Of a stretch of DNA of 64,000 nt, positions 1 to 7,022 are shown piece by piece. The number at the start of each line of letters is the position of its first letter. Within the stretch, counting starts at the first letter, position 1. A program made the translations under genes and the position numbers. Where the stretch lies: assembly GCF_016888445.1 (NCBI RefSeq), contig NZ_JAFEKF010000001.1, forward strand, positions 682,001-746,000, written 5' to 3'. Under the pieces are notes generated by a model that was given only the letters and a program-made list of their open reading frames with translations, had not been told where the DNA came from and did no database searches. This DNA is from Marinomonas ostreistagni (GTDB taxonomy: Bacteria; Pseudomonadota; Gammaproteobacteria; Pseudomonadales; Marinomonadaceae).

Positions 1-1047
1 GAAGAGGTGAATGATGCGATTGCCCAAGCTATTAATAATGACCTGACCGCACGCGTAACCACACATGGTAAATCCGATACTATGCTGTCTATCTCAAAAG
101 GCGTCAATGACCTGCTTGAAGCCATGTCAGCCATCATCCAGCAGATTCGTGAAGCATCAGAAGCCGTTTATGTGGGTGCGAAAGAAATATCCCATGGCAA
201 CACAGACTTATCGACTCGCACAGAAGAGCAGGCCTCGAGTCTTGAAGAGACCGCCTCGAGTATGGAGCTTTTAACCGAGACTGTACGTCAAAACTCCAGC
301 AGTGCCCATGAAGCTACTGGATTGGCGAAAAATGCCGTACGCGTTGCACGAGATGGTGGTGATTTGATTGATAAGGTGGTGGTCACCATGAATGATATCA
401 ATCAATCGTCACAAAAAATCTCCGATATTATCGGTATGATTGATGGCATTGCATTCCAGACTAACATTTTAGCACTGAATGCTGCGGTTGAGGCGGCTCG
501 AGCAGGCGAGCAGGGGCGTGGCTTTGCTGTCGTTGCATCAGAGGTACGCACATTGGCGCAGCGCTCCGCCAATGCCGCCAAAGATATTAAAGATTTGATC
601 TCTGAGTCCTCAAGCAAGATCGAAGATGGCAATCAGTTAGTAGATCAGTCTGGTGAAACCATGCGTGAGATCGTTGCAGCGATCGCGCAAGTCAACGATA
701 TCATGTCGACCATCGCCTCGGCGTCTTCTGAGCAGTCTGATAATCTACTTGAGATTGGTAAAGCTGTGTCACAAATGGATCAGATGACTCAGCAAAATGC
801 TGCATTGGTAGAAGAGGCCGCGGCATCGTCTGAAAACCTATTGAGTCAAGCGGACCGATTAGCAAGCAACGTCAACAAGTTCAAAATCGACAATACTCTG
901 GTGCGTCCATCATTAAGCTCACATAAAGTTACTGAGAAACGGCAGGAGCCTGTACAAGCTAAACCGTCTCAACCTATCTCAAAACCTAAGGCAATTAAGC
1001 CGCCGGTTGCAGAGCTTAGTGACGATGATGAATGGGAAGAGTTTTAA
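1..1047 (+). CDS. Methyl-accepting chemotaxis protein (C-terminal part, cut by window start)
   Basis: This is the cytoplasmic half of a chemoreceptor that signals through CheW and CheA. The reading frame is open to base 1, so the sensor domain and membrane segments lie upstream of the window; the GTG at 7 is not a credible start. The sequence shows the end of a HAMP-like stretch, then a long heptad-rich helix with the conserved hairpin tip ([20 protein letters not shown], followed by [11 protein letters not shown]). Flanking Gln/Glu-rich helices look like methylation sites. The tail is Pro/Lys-rich and ends in EWEEF, which fits the xWxxF pentapeptide that docks CheR/CheB in Tsr-like receptors. 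A terminator follows directly. The ligand cannot be inferred. Confidence 0.95.
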   Translation, partial: EEVNDAIAQAINNDLTARVTTHGKSDTMLSISKGVNDLLEAMSAIIQQIREASEAVYVGAKEISHGNTDLSTRTEEQASSLEETASSMELLTETVRQNSSSAHEATGLAKNAVRVARDGGDLIDKVVVTMNDINQSSQKISDIIGMIDGIAFQTNILALNAAVEAARAGEQGRGFAVVASEVRTLAQRSANAAKDIKDLISESSSKIEDGNQLVDQSGETMREIVAAIAQVNDIMSTIASASSEQSDNLLEIGKAVSQMDQMTQQNAALVEEAAASSENLLSQADRLASNVNKFKIDNTLVRPSLSSHKVTEKRQEPVQAKPSQPISKPKAIKPPVAELSDDDEWEEF

Positions 1048-1053
1048 CCATGT

Positions 1054-1076
1054 AAAAGGGCCTTTAGGCCCTTTTT
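1054..1076 (+). terminator. Rho-independent terminator of the chemoreceptor gene
   Basis: Inverted repeat GGGCCT-TT-AGGCCC is preceded by four A and followed by five T. It sits between two convergent genes, so it may end transcripts from both sides. Confidence 0.85.
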
Positions 1077-1078
1077 CT

Positions 1079-2080
1079 TTATGGTTTCAAGCTTTCGCCG
1101 CATTCAATACGATACGGCAGCGTGGTAATACAGTTTGGATTGCTGGCACCATCAAGGCGCTCCAGTAGTTTCTGTGCCGCTAGGCGGCCCATCTCTTCAC
1201 GCGGCGTCACGACAGTCGCTAACAATGGCACCATGGCTTTGGCGATATCGTGGCCATGAAACCCAGCAATGCCTATCTGTTCTGGCACAACAATGCCTTT
1301 CTTTTGGCAGGCATACAAGGCGCCGATAGCAAGGTCATCGTTGGTACAAAATATACCGTCGGTTTCTGGATGCTCGTTCAATACTTCATCCAGAAATTGT
1401 GCCCCTAGGGTGAAGGATGAAGCGCTTTGAGTGCGTTTGACAATCGCATTTAGGCCATTGTCTGCCATGGCTTGCTCATAGCCTGCAATTTTCTGCAGCG
1501 TCCGTTCGTCCATTCGAGCCGCGAAGTAAACAATGTGGCGGTGGCCATGATCAATCATGGTTTGCGTCATTTCCATAGCGGCTGCGCGGTTATCAATGCC
1601 CACCGCTTGTGCTTGGCTTGGGGCGACTGAGTCCATAATTTCAATAACGGGAATGCCTGCATTGGCCAACATCTTGCTGGCTTTTGCGGTGTGTTGGCTT
1701 TCTGAAATGACCAAAGCGTCAACATTGTAGGACAGTAATGTTTCGATACGCTTTTCTTCTAATTCTTTGCTGTAACCAAAGTGTGCCAACATGGTCTGAT
1801 AGCCATGCTCCTCCAGTACCGATTCAATACCACGAATGACTTCGGCAAATACTTGGTTGGTTAAAGAGGGCAGAAGCACACCAATAGCATGACTCTTGGA
1901 TTTAGATAAGATGTCGGGGGCGCGGTTGGGAATATAGCCCAATTCATCCAGGGCTGACTGGATACGCTCCCGTATGGTGTCGGAGACTTGTTCTGGATTG
2001 CGTATGCAGCGGCTGACCGTCATTTTAGTGACACCGACTCGGTCTGCGACATCCTGTAAAGTGGGGCGCTTCTTTTTCAT
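1079..2080 (-). CDS. LacI-family transcriptional repressor, GntR-like
   Basis: A 333-residue LacI/GalR-type regulator. The N-terminus carries the family helix-turn-helix (TLQDVADRVGVTKMTVSR, about residues 7-24) and the hinge helix region. The remainder is a periplasmic-binding-protein-like effector domain (AIGVLLPSLTNQVFAEVIRG onwards). It lies downstream of a TRAP transporter and a gluconokinase on the same strand, so it most likely represses that operon and responds to gluconate or a related sugar acid. GTTAC/GTAAC palindromes occur both upstream of this gene and on the operon promoter, matching the ATGTTA-N4-TAACAT type of site known for E. coli GntR. A 137-base gap after gntK suggests it also has its own promoter. 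The family assignment is secure; the effector is inferred. Confidence 0.88.
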   Translation of the reverse strand: MKKKRPTLQDVADRVGVTKMTVSRCIRNPEQVSDTIRERIQSALDELGYIPNRAPDILSKSKSHAIGVLLPSLTNQVFAEVIRGIESVLEEHGYQTMLAHFGYSKELEEKRIETLLSYNVDALVISESQHTAKASKMLANAGIPVIEIMDSVAPSQAQAVGIDNRAAAMEMTQTMIDHGHRHIVYFAARMDERTLQKIAGYEQAMADNGLNAIVKRTQSASSFTLGAQFLDEVLNEHPETDGIFCTNDDLAIGALYACQKKGIVVPEQIGIAGFHGHDIAKAMVPLLATVVTPREEMGRLAAQKLLERLDGASNPNCITTLPYRIECGESLKP

Positions 2081-2114
2081 GCGATTGGCTTCGTTATTAG
2101 TATCTTTTTAGCCT

Positions 2115-2127
2115 TGTTACAGTAACA
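2115..2127. promoter_or_regulatory. Probable autoregulatory operator upstream of the LacI-family gene
   Basis: The sequence TGTTAC-A-GTAACA is an inverted repeat about 35 bases upstream of the repressor gene. Its half-sites match the two operators at 5806-5844, but the spacer is one base instead of two. On the minus strand it overlaps a possible -35 (TTACTG), with TACTAA 17 bases downstream as a possible -10. Confidence 0.45.
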
Positions 2128-2217
2128 CAGCCAAGGGTATTGAAGCATCTGTAACGGCTAAAATGTTCTTCTTATGAATGACTTAGACCCGCTCAAACAA
2201 ACAGGTCTAAGGCGCAT

Positions 2218-2709
2218 TTAGCGAGCATCAAGCGCTGCGATGCTGGCTTGGAAAACATCTTCTAGGGATTGGCTGATATCGACCGTAATCACGTCTTCGT
2301 TGATGGGCTCCACTAGTGTGGCAAATTGGCTTTCGAGCATGCTTTTGCCGTTAAAGTAGTGACCGTCACGTTTTTGATGGCGCTGCCAAATAGTGTCGAA
2401 ATCGCCTTTAAGATAAATAATGGCTAGGCCATCAATACCTTCTCTTAACAGGTTGCGATATACGGGTTTCAGCGCTGAGCACGCCACTACGGCACTGTCT
2501 TGCTGACGTAATATGCCGTTCAGGGTTGCTAGCCAGCCCATACGATCGTCATCGTTTAGGGGGATGCCTTGGCGCATTTTTTCTACGTTGGCATCACCAT
2601 GGTAATCGTCACCGTCAAAAAATGGGTAACCGTAGTGATCCGCAATGCGTTTGCCCATTGAGGACTTACCACAGCCTGATACACCCATCACAATGATTTT
2701 TTTAATCAT
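2218..2709 (-). CDS. gntK: Gluconokinase
   Basis: Phosphorylates D-gluconate to 6-phosphogluconate with ATP, feeding the Entner-Doudoroff or pentose phosphate route in the cytosol. At 163 residues it has normal length for the small GntK/IdnK family. The P-loop is MGVSGCGKSSMGKRIA near the start; the DGDDYH motif, KMRQGIPLNDDDR and the VVACSALKPVYR segment are typical of the family. It is the last structural gene of the TRAP operon, 82 bases after the large permease. An AGGAG ribosome site at 2717-2721 supports the start, with a GC-rich hairpin immediately before it. Confidence 0.95.
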   Translation of the reverse strand: MIKKIIVMGVSGCGKSSMGKRIADHYGYPFFDGDDYHGDANVEKMRQGIPLNDDDRMGWLATLNGILRQQDSAVVACSALKPVYRNLLREGIDGLAIIYLKGDFDTIWQRHQKRDGHYFNGKSMLESQFATLVEPINEDVITVDISQSLEDVFQASIAALDAR

Positions 2710-2722
2710 TCCGTTTACTCCT

Positions 2723-2743
2723 GCGAAGTGCTGGGCACTTCGC
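2723..2743 (-). promoter_or_regulatory. Hairpin directly upstream of the gntK ribosome-binding site
   Basis: A perfect 9-base stem (GCGAAGTGC / GCACTTCGC) with a 3-base loop lies one base upstream of the AGGAG site of gntK. There is no T-run, so it is not a simple terminator; it could protect a processed 3' end or affect gntK translation. A smaller stem (CTAGC-TGTC-GCTAG, 2769-2782) lies between it and the permease gene. Confidence 0.45.
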
Positions 2744-2791
2744 TTATTTGTCTATTGCCTAACATCCTCTAGCTGTCGCTAGAAAAGTGAG

Positions 2792-4108
2792 TTATTTCCA
2801 CCAAATCGCTAGCTCAGGGAAGAAAATCACCAAGCCAAGCACGAGCACCTGAAGTCCGATAAACGGCAACAGAGATTGGAAAATTTCACCTAAGCTGATG
2901 TCTTTAGGTGCCACTGATTTAAGATAAAACGCAGCTGGACCAAACGGTGGTGATAAGAATGACACCTGCATATTCAAACAGAACACAACACCAAACCACA
3001 CTGGGTCTAAGCCAAGATTAGTGATGATCGGCACAAAGATAGGCATAGTCAGCAACGCAACGCCGACCCAATCTAAGAACATGCCAAGTACAAATAGGAT
3101 CAACATCATGATTAGGATGGTGCCCATGACACTGCCGCCAGACAGAGCCAGAATCATTTCTTCGACAAAATCGATCCCCCCCATCAAGTTGTACACGCCG
3201 ACCAAGGCTGTTGCGCCGATACCAATCCAGATGATCATGCCACAGGTGCTCATGGTGGCTTTGGCGCTTTCTTTAAGCATCTCAAAGTTCAGCTCACCAC
3301 GAATCCAAGCACTTAGTACGATACCTACAACGCCTAGCGCTGACGCTTCGGTAACAGAAGCAACACCGGTGTAGATACTGCCTAATACAATTGCTACTGA
3401 TAGGATCGGAAAGAACAGCGCTTTGAAATAGTTAGTGTCGTTTTCTTGTGCTAACTCTTCTTCGCTAGGTAATGGCGCGTAGTCAGGATTTAAGCGACAC
3501 AGAATCAGCACGTATGCCATGTAAGAAAAGGCGAGCAGTAACGCGGGAATGAACGCTGACTTAAATAAATCGCCGATCGATACGCTGGCCGTCAAACCAT
3601 AAATAATCAAGACGATACTGGGTGGAAGCATGGTGCCGAGGGCGCCGCCTGCACAAGTGGTACCAATCGCAAGCTTGCGGTTGTAGCCCAAGCGTAGCAT
3701 TTGAGGCAGAGCTAAAATCCCAAGCAATACGGTTTCGCCGCCGATAACACCTGACATGGATGCTAAAATCACGGCCACCACTAAGGTTTGTACGGCCACA
3801 CCGCCACGAATTTTGCGTCCTAAGACCTTCATCGCATCAAACAGGTCGCGAGCAATGCCAGAGCGATCCAAGAGTGCGGCCATCAACACGAACATCGGCA
3901 CGGCTAAAAAGACATAGCCGCCAACGAAGCTGTAGAGTCGACTGGTCACCAGCGGTAAAGCATCAACCCCAAACCAGCCAATGGCGAACACCAAAGCCAC
4001 TAAGCCTGTCACCATGGCCAGCTGCATACCGGTTAGCAGCAATAAAATCATGGTGACAAGCATGAGTAGACTGCCGTAACCGATGCCTAGAGCAGATAAA
4101 TCAAACAT
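2792..4108 (-). CDS. TRAP transporter large permease subunit (DctM type)
   Basis: Large membrane subunit of a tripartite ATP-independent periplasmic transporter, which takes up organic acids using an ion gradient. The 438 residues are almost entirely hydrophobic, consistent with about a dozen transmembrane helices, and family motifs are visible (GGVAVQTLVVAVILASMSGV, GALGTMLPPSIVLIIYG, FLGMFLDWVGVALLTMPIFVP-like segments). It is one base from the small permease gene upstream and is followed by gntK. The gene context points to gluconate or a similar sugar acid as substrate; that is inference. Confidence 0.93.
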   Translation of the reverse strand: MFDLSALGIGYGSLLMLVTMILLLLTGMQLAMVTGLVALVFAIGWFGVDALPLVTSRLYSFVGGYVFLAVPMFVLMAALLDRSGIARDLFDAMKVLGRKIRGGVAVQTLVVAVILASMSGVIGGETVLLGILALPQMLRLGYNRKLAIGTTCAGGALGTMLPPSIVLIIYGLTASVSIGDLFKSAFIPALLLAFSYMAYVLILCRLNPDYAPLPSEEELAQENDTNYFKALFFPILSVAIVLGSIYTGVASVTEASALGVVGIVLSAWIRGELNFEMLKESAKATMSTCGMIIWIGIGATALVGVYNLMGGIDFVEEMILALSGGSVMGTILIMMLILFVLGMFLDWVGVALLTMPIFVPIITNLGLDPVWFGVVFCLNMQVSFLSPPFGPAAFYLKSVAPKDISLGEIFQSLLPFIGLQVLVLGLVIFFPELAIWWK

Positions 4109-4109
4109 A

Positions 4110-4658
4110 TTATGACTTTCCTAAGTTACGAATTTCTTGGATAAGGTGCAGTACAAACTGAATGGTCATGACACACATGGTTAGGAAAATCATGATCTTC
4201 ACGTAGGCTGGAAAAGGCGGGTTCCAAGCAGATCCAGAGGTTTCAAAGTGAATATCACCAAACGGTGATAGCACTGCACTCTCGGTCATTTGATACGCGG
4301 CGTAGCTTAATAGGCCGGCAAAAATCAGCCCCATCACATGATGAAAGATATTGAGATACTGGCGTGTACGCTCTGACACGGCATCGTATACCAATACCAC
4401 TCGCACGTGTTTATTCGTAGCAAGTGCATAGATGCCACCAAAGACAAACAGGCAAGCACCTAAAAATGAGGCAGTCTCATGTACCCATGTAGTCGGGTCG
4501 TTGAAAACATAGCGCATAACGACTTCATAAAAAGAAATCGCAACAGTAAATAAAAACAGTAGGCTTAGCGCATTGCCGACTCGAACAATAGTTTTGTCGA
4601 GTAAATTGTGAGGCATCTCTGCGCTATCGGTGTTGGGGTCTTGAATATCTGTGCTCAT
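4110..4658 (-). CDS. TRAP transporter small permease subunit (DctQ type)
   Basis: A 182-residue inner-membrane protein with four hydrophobic helices (around residues 30-50, 65-85, 110-130 and 150-170), the size and layout of DctQ subunits. It pairs with the adjacent DctM-type protein; only one base separates the genes. Upstream lies the solute-binding protein gene, separated by a 73-base gap holding a strong hairpin. The Arg/Trp-containing segment VMRYVFNDPTTWVHE is typical of the family. Confidence 0.9.
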   Translation of the reverse strand: MSTDIQDPNTDSAEMPHNLLDKTIVRVGNALSLLFLFTVAISFYEVVMRYVFNDPTTWVHETASFLGACLFVFGGIYALATNKHVRVVLVYDAVSERTRQYLNIFHHVMGLIFAGLLSYAAYQMTESAVLSPFGDIHFETSGSAWNPPFPAYVKIMIFLTMCVMTIQFVLHLIQEIRNLGKS

Positions 4659-4675
4659 GGGGTAGGGTCCAGTCT

Positions 4676-4703
4676 AAAACAGGCGTCCTAAGACGCCCGT
4701 TTT
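4676..4703 (-). terminator. Intra-operon attenuating hairpin between dctP- and dctQ-like genes
   Basis: On the minus strand AAAAC-GGGCGTC-TTAG-GACGCC-TGTTTT forms a strong hairpin whose outer A and T runs also pair. It lies between the solute-binding protein and the permeases, where partial termination or 3'-end protection commonly gives excess binding protein. Confidence 0.6.
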
Positions 4704-4731
4704 GGTTTGGAAAGAGGCGCTACTATGGCTA

Positions 4732-5748
4732 TTACAGCAGGCCGTTTTCTTCTAGGTAAGTCGTGATTGAATCGTAAACTTTCTGTGCGTTTGGTGATTG
4801 CTTAGCGAACTCTTCCCATTGAGTACGTGCAATCTCACGGAATTTTTTACGTTCTTCTGCAGACCAGTCATGCAAAGTGATGTTTGGATCTGCTTGCGCT
4901 TCTTTGACCGCTTTTTGGTCTGCAATGCGCAGCTGAGTAGTGATGTCATTAGCGAAATCACGTACTGATACGGTCATGATTTTTTGAAGATCTTCAGGCA
5001 GCTGGTTCCACTTTTTCATACTCATTGAGATATCGATCAATGGTAGAGAGTGGAAGCCCGGTTGAACTGGATGCGGAGCAATCTCGTTCATACCTGCTTT
5101 TTGGTTAGTGGAGAAGACTGTGTAGTCGGCTGCATCGATAACGCCTTTACTCAGACCGGTAAATACTTCGGAACCTGGAAGGTTAACAGGTGCGGCGCCA
5201 GCAGCTGCAAATACACGCTGTACCAGACCTTCAGGTGCGCGTAGTTTTAAGCCTTTAAGATCTTCTACACCGTCCAGAGGAACGCGTGACACAAACGACT
5301 CAACGCCAGTGGTTGAACCACCAATGAATTTAACGCCATACGGAGCGTAAAGTTCATTCATTAGTTCATAACCGCCACCGTAGTTGATGTACTGAAGCAG
5401 TTGTTGTGTGTCAGACCAAGCACCTACCGTGTTACCGATAAGACCGAAGGCTGCATCCTTACCTGAGAAAAACTCAGTGGCGGTAACTTGGCCATCCAAA
5501 ATACCCATTTTGATGCCATCTAGGGTCTCTGTGTGCTTGAACACACTGCCAACCGGCAATAGGTTGATTTTGATACGACCACCAGACATTTCTGCAACAC
5601 GCTCAGTCCATTCTTTCTGGATTTGAAAGTTTTTATCACCTGATGGGTCAGAGGATTGGAATTTAAACGTGTAGTCGGCTGCCATAGCCGCTGTAGAAAG
5701 GGCGCCTGCGATGGTGGCTGTGAGTAACGTCTTAGCAATTGTGCTCAT
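4732..5748 (-). CDS. TRAP transporter solute-binding protein (DctP type)
   Basis: Periplasmic receptor that delivers substrate to the TRAP permease. The 338-residue protein starts with a Sec signal peptide (basic start, hydrophobic core, cleavage likely after AAMA near residue 23). The mature part has the DctP fold signature, including LKGLKLRAPEG, whose Arg binds the substrate carboxylate in this family, and the region GVIDAADYTVFS. It is the first gene of the operon; two palindromic operators overlap its promoter. Gluconokinase in the same operon makes gluconate, or a sugar acid converted to it, the likely ligand. Confidence 0.93.
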   Translation of the reverse strand: MSTIAKTLLTATIAGALSTAAMAADYTFKFQSSDPSGDKNFQIQKEWTERVAEMSGGRIKINLLPVGSVFKHTETLDGIKMGILDGQVTATEFFSGKDAAFGLIGNTVGAWSDTQQLLQYINYGGGYELMNELYAPYGVKFIGGSTTGVESFVSRVPLDGVEDLKGLKLRAPEGLVQRVFAAAGAAPVNLPGSEVFTGLSKGVIDAADYTVFSTNQKAGMNEIAPHPVQPGFHSLPLIDISMSMKKWNQLPEDLQKIMTVSVRDFANDITTQLRIADQKAVKEAQADPNITLHDWSAEERKKFREIARTQWEEFAKQSPNAQKVYDSITTYLEENGLL

Positions 5749-5805
5749 GATGTCTTCCCGCTATTTATTGTTTTGAAGGAATATTAAATTCGCAGTTACA
5801 ACGAT

Positions 5806-5821
5806 ATGTTACCGGTAACTA
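5806..5821. promoter_or_regulatory. GntR-like operator O2 of the TRAP/gntK operon
   Basis: Contains the perfect 12-base palindrome GTTACCGGTAAC (5808-5819) in the context ATGTTACCGGTAACTA. It lies just downstream of the -10 of the operon promoter, about where transcription would start. Confidence 0.75.
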
Positions 5822-5828
5822 TGGGTGA

Positions 5829-5844
5829 ATGTTACCGGTAACTG
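5829..5844. promoter_or_regulatory. GntR-like operator O1 overlapping the promoter -10
   Basis: Second perfect GTTACCGGTAAC (5831-5842), centred 23 bases from the first, i.e. roughly two helical turns. It overlaps the -10 and spacer of the minus-strand promoter, the classic position for a repressor. Confidence 0.75.
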
Positions 5845-5858
5845 AAAAAGCAAGTCAA
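5829..5858 (-). promoter_or_regulatory. Sigma-70-type promoter of the TRAP/gntK operon
   Basis: Reading the minus strand: TTGACT (5858-5853), an 18-base spacer, then TAACAT (5834-5829). The leader then runs about 80 bases to the dctP-like start codon. Confidence 0.6.
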
Positions 5859-6015
5859 ATGCTTTTTCATAAAAATAGTGGACCAAAATTCAGGATTCAC
5901 AAGTCATTTTAAAAAATCTATAGAAATGAATAAGTTGTCATAATGCTTTTATCTTTATTTGGTAAGCTAGTAAGGTACGTAGACTGATTAATTACTTCCC
6001 AACAAGGAGAGTTTA

Positions 6016-6849
6016 GTGCTGACCCGTGATCAAAAAAATAGCCTTATTGAGATCGTGCGCAACGTGGCCAAACAGGAAATCTTGCCGCGCTTTCGTGATT
6101 TATCCAGCGATAATATTTCCACCAAGTCAGGCTTTGATGACCTGGTCACTGTCGCCGATTTGGCCGCTGAAAAGGCTATGACAGAAGCGTTTTCGGTATT
6201 GTTGCCTGATGCCTTGATTGTTGGTGAGGAGTCGGTTGCCGCGGATGCATCGGTACTAGATAAAATTGATTCAGATGAGTTGGTTCTGATTATTGATCCT
6301 ATCGATGGTACTTGGAACTATGCCAATGGGCTGCCGACCTTTGGTGTATTGATTGCAGCGGCTTATGCAGGTCAGACAATCTTTGGCTTACTCTACGATG
6401 TCGCAAATGACGACTGGATCGAAGCGAGTCAAGGTGAAGGTACTTGGTTTGTTCGTGCTAACGGTGATGCGCGTCAGATCACTATCCGTACAGAAGTAGC
6501 GGATGACAACCTTGTCGGGATGTTTTCTCCCTTCTTATTCAAAGATGAGTCGTTACGCCGACACGCGGCTTTATTGCAACCCAAGTATGCACGCACCATT
6601 GCACTGCGCTGTTGCTGTCATGAATACCGTACCATGGTGCAGGGTAATGTGGACTTTTCTGTGAGCCCTAAGCCCAATGTTTGGGATCACGCTGCTGGGA
6701 TTTTGGCTTATCAAGAAGCCGGAGGTAAAGTTGAAATGCTAGATGGTTCTGACTATCGTCCAACCATTCGGGAAGGGGTCATTATTGCTGGTCGTAATGC
6801 CGAAGTGATTGCTCGAATTCGTGCAGATTTCTGTGCTTTCTTGAAATGA
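6016..6849 (+). CDS. Inositol monophosphatase family protein
   Basis: A 277-residue member of the Mg2+/Li+-sensitive phosphatase family (inositol-1-phosphatase, histidinol-phosphatase and CysQ-like enzymes). Metal ligands are visible as GEES (E71/E72), IIDPIDGTWN (D94, D97) and WDHAAG near residue 220. The GTG start is supported by AAGGAG at 6004-6009. It is divergent from the TRAP operon, and the 267-base intergenic region holds the operators, so co-regulation is possible. Substrate cannot be assigned: the gene could encode a sugar-phosphate phosphatase acting in the same pathway or an unrelated enzyme. Confidence 0.88.
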   Translation: MLTRDQKNSLIEIVRNVAKQEILPRFRDLSSDNISTKSGFDDLVTVADLAAEKAMTEAFSVLLPDALIVGEESVAADASVLDKIDSDELVLIIDPIDGTWNYANGLPTFGVLIAAAYAGQTIFGLLYDVANDDWIEASQGEGTWFVRANGDARQITIRTEVADDNLVGMFSPFLFKDESLRRHAALLQPKYARTIALRCCCHEYRTMVQGNVDFSVSPKPNVWDHAAGILAYQEAGGKVEMLDGSDYRPTIREGVIIAGRNAEVIARIRADFCAFLK

Positions 6850-7022
6850 TGGGCGCCTGGAGCGTTACTGCAAACGGGCTAATTTGCTTGTTTCATCAAT
6901 GTCCTAAGTCGTGAAAAGTTAACAATGATTTAAAACGCCGTTATTGTAGTTGTCTAGGTAGGCGAAGTCATACAAAGTGGTTTAGTATGAGGTTTATCGC
7001 TTTTAGAAATAGATGACGGACG

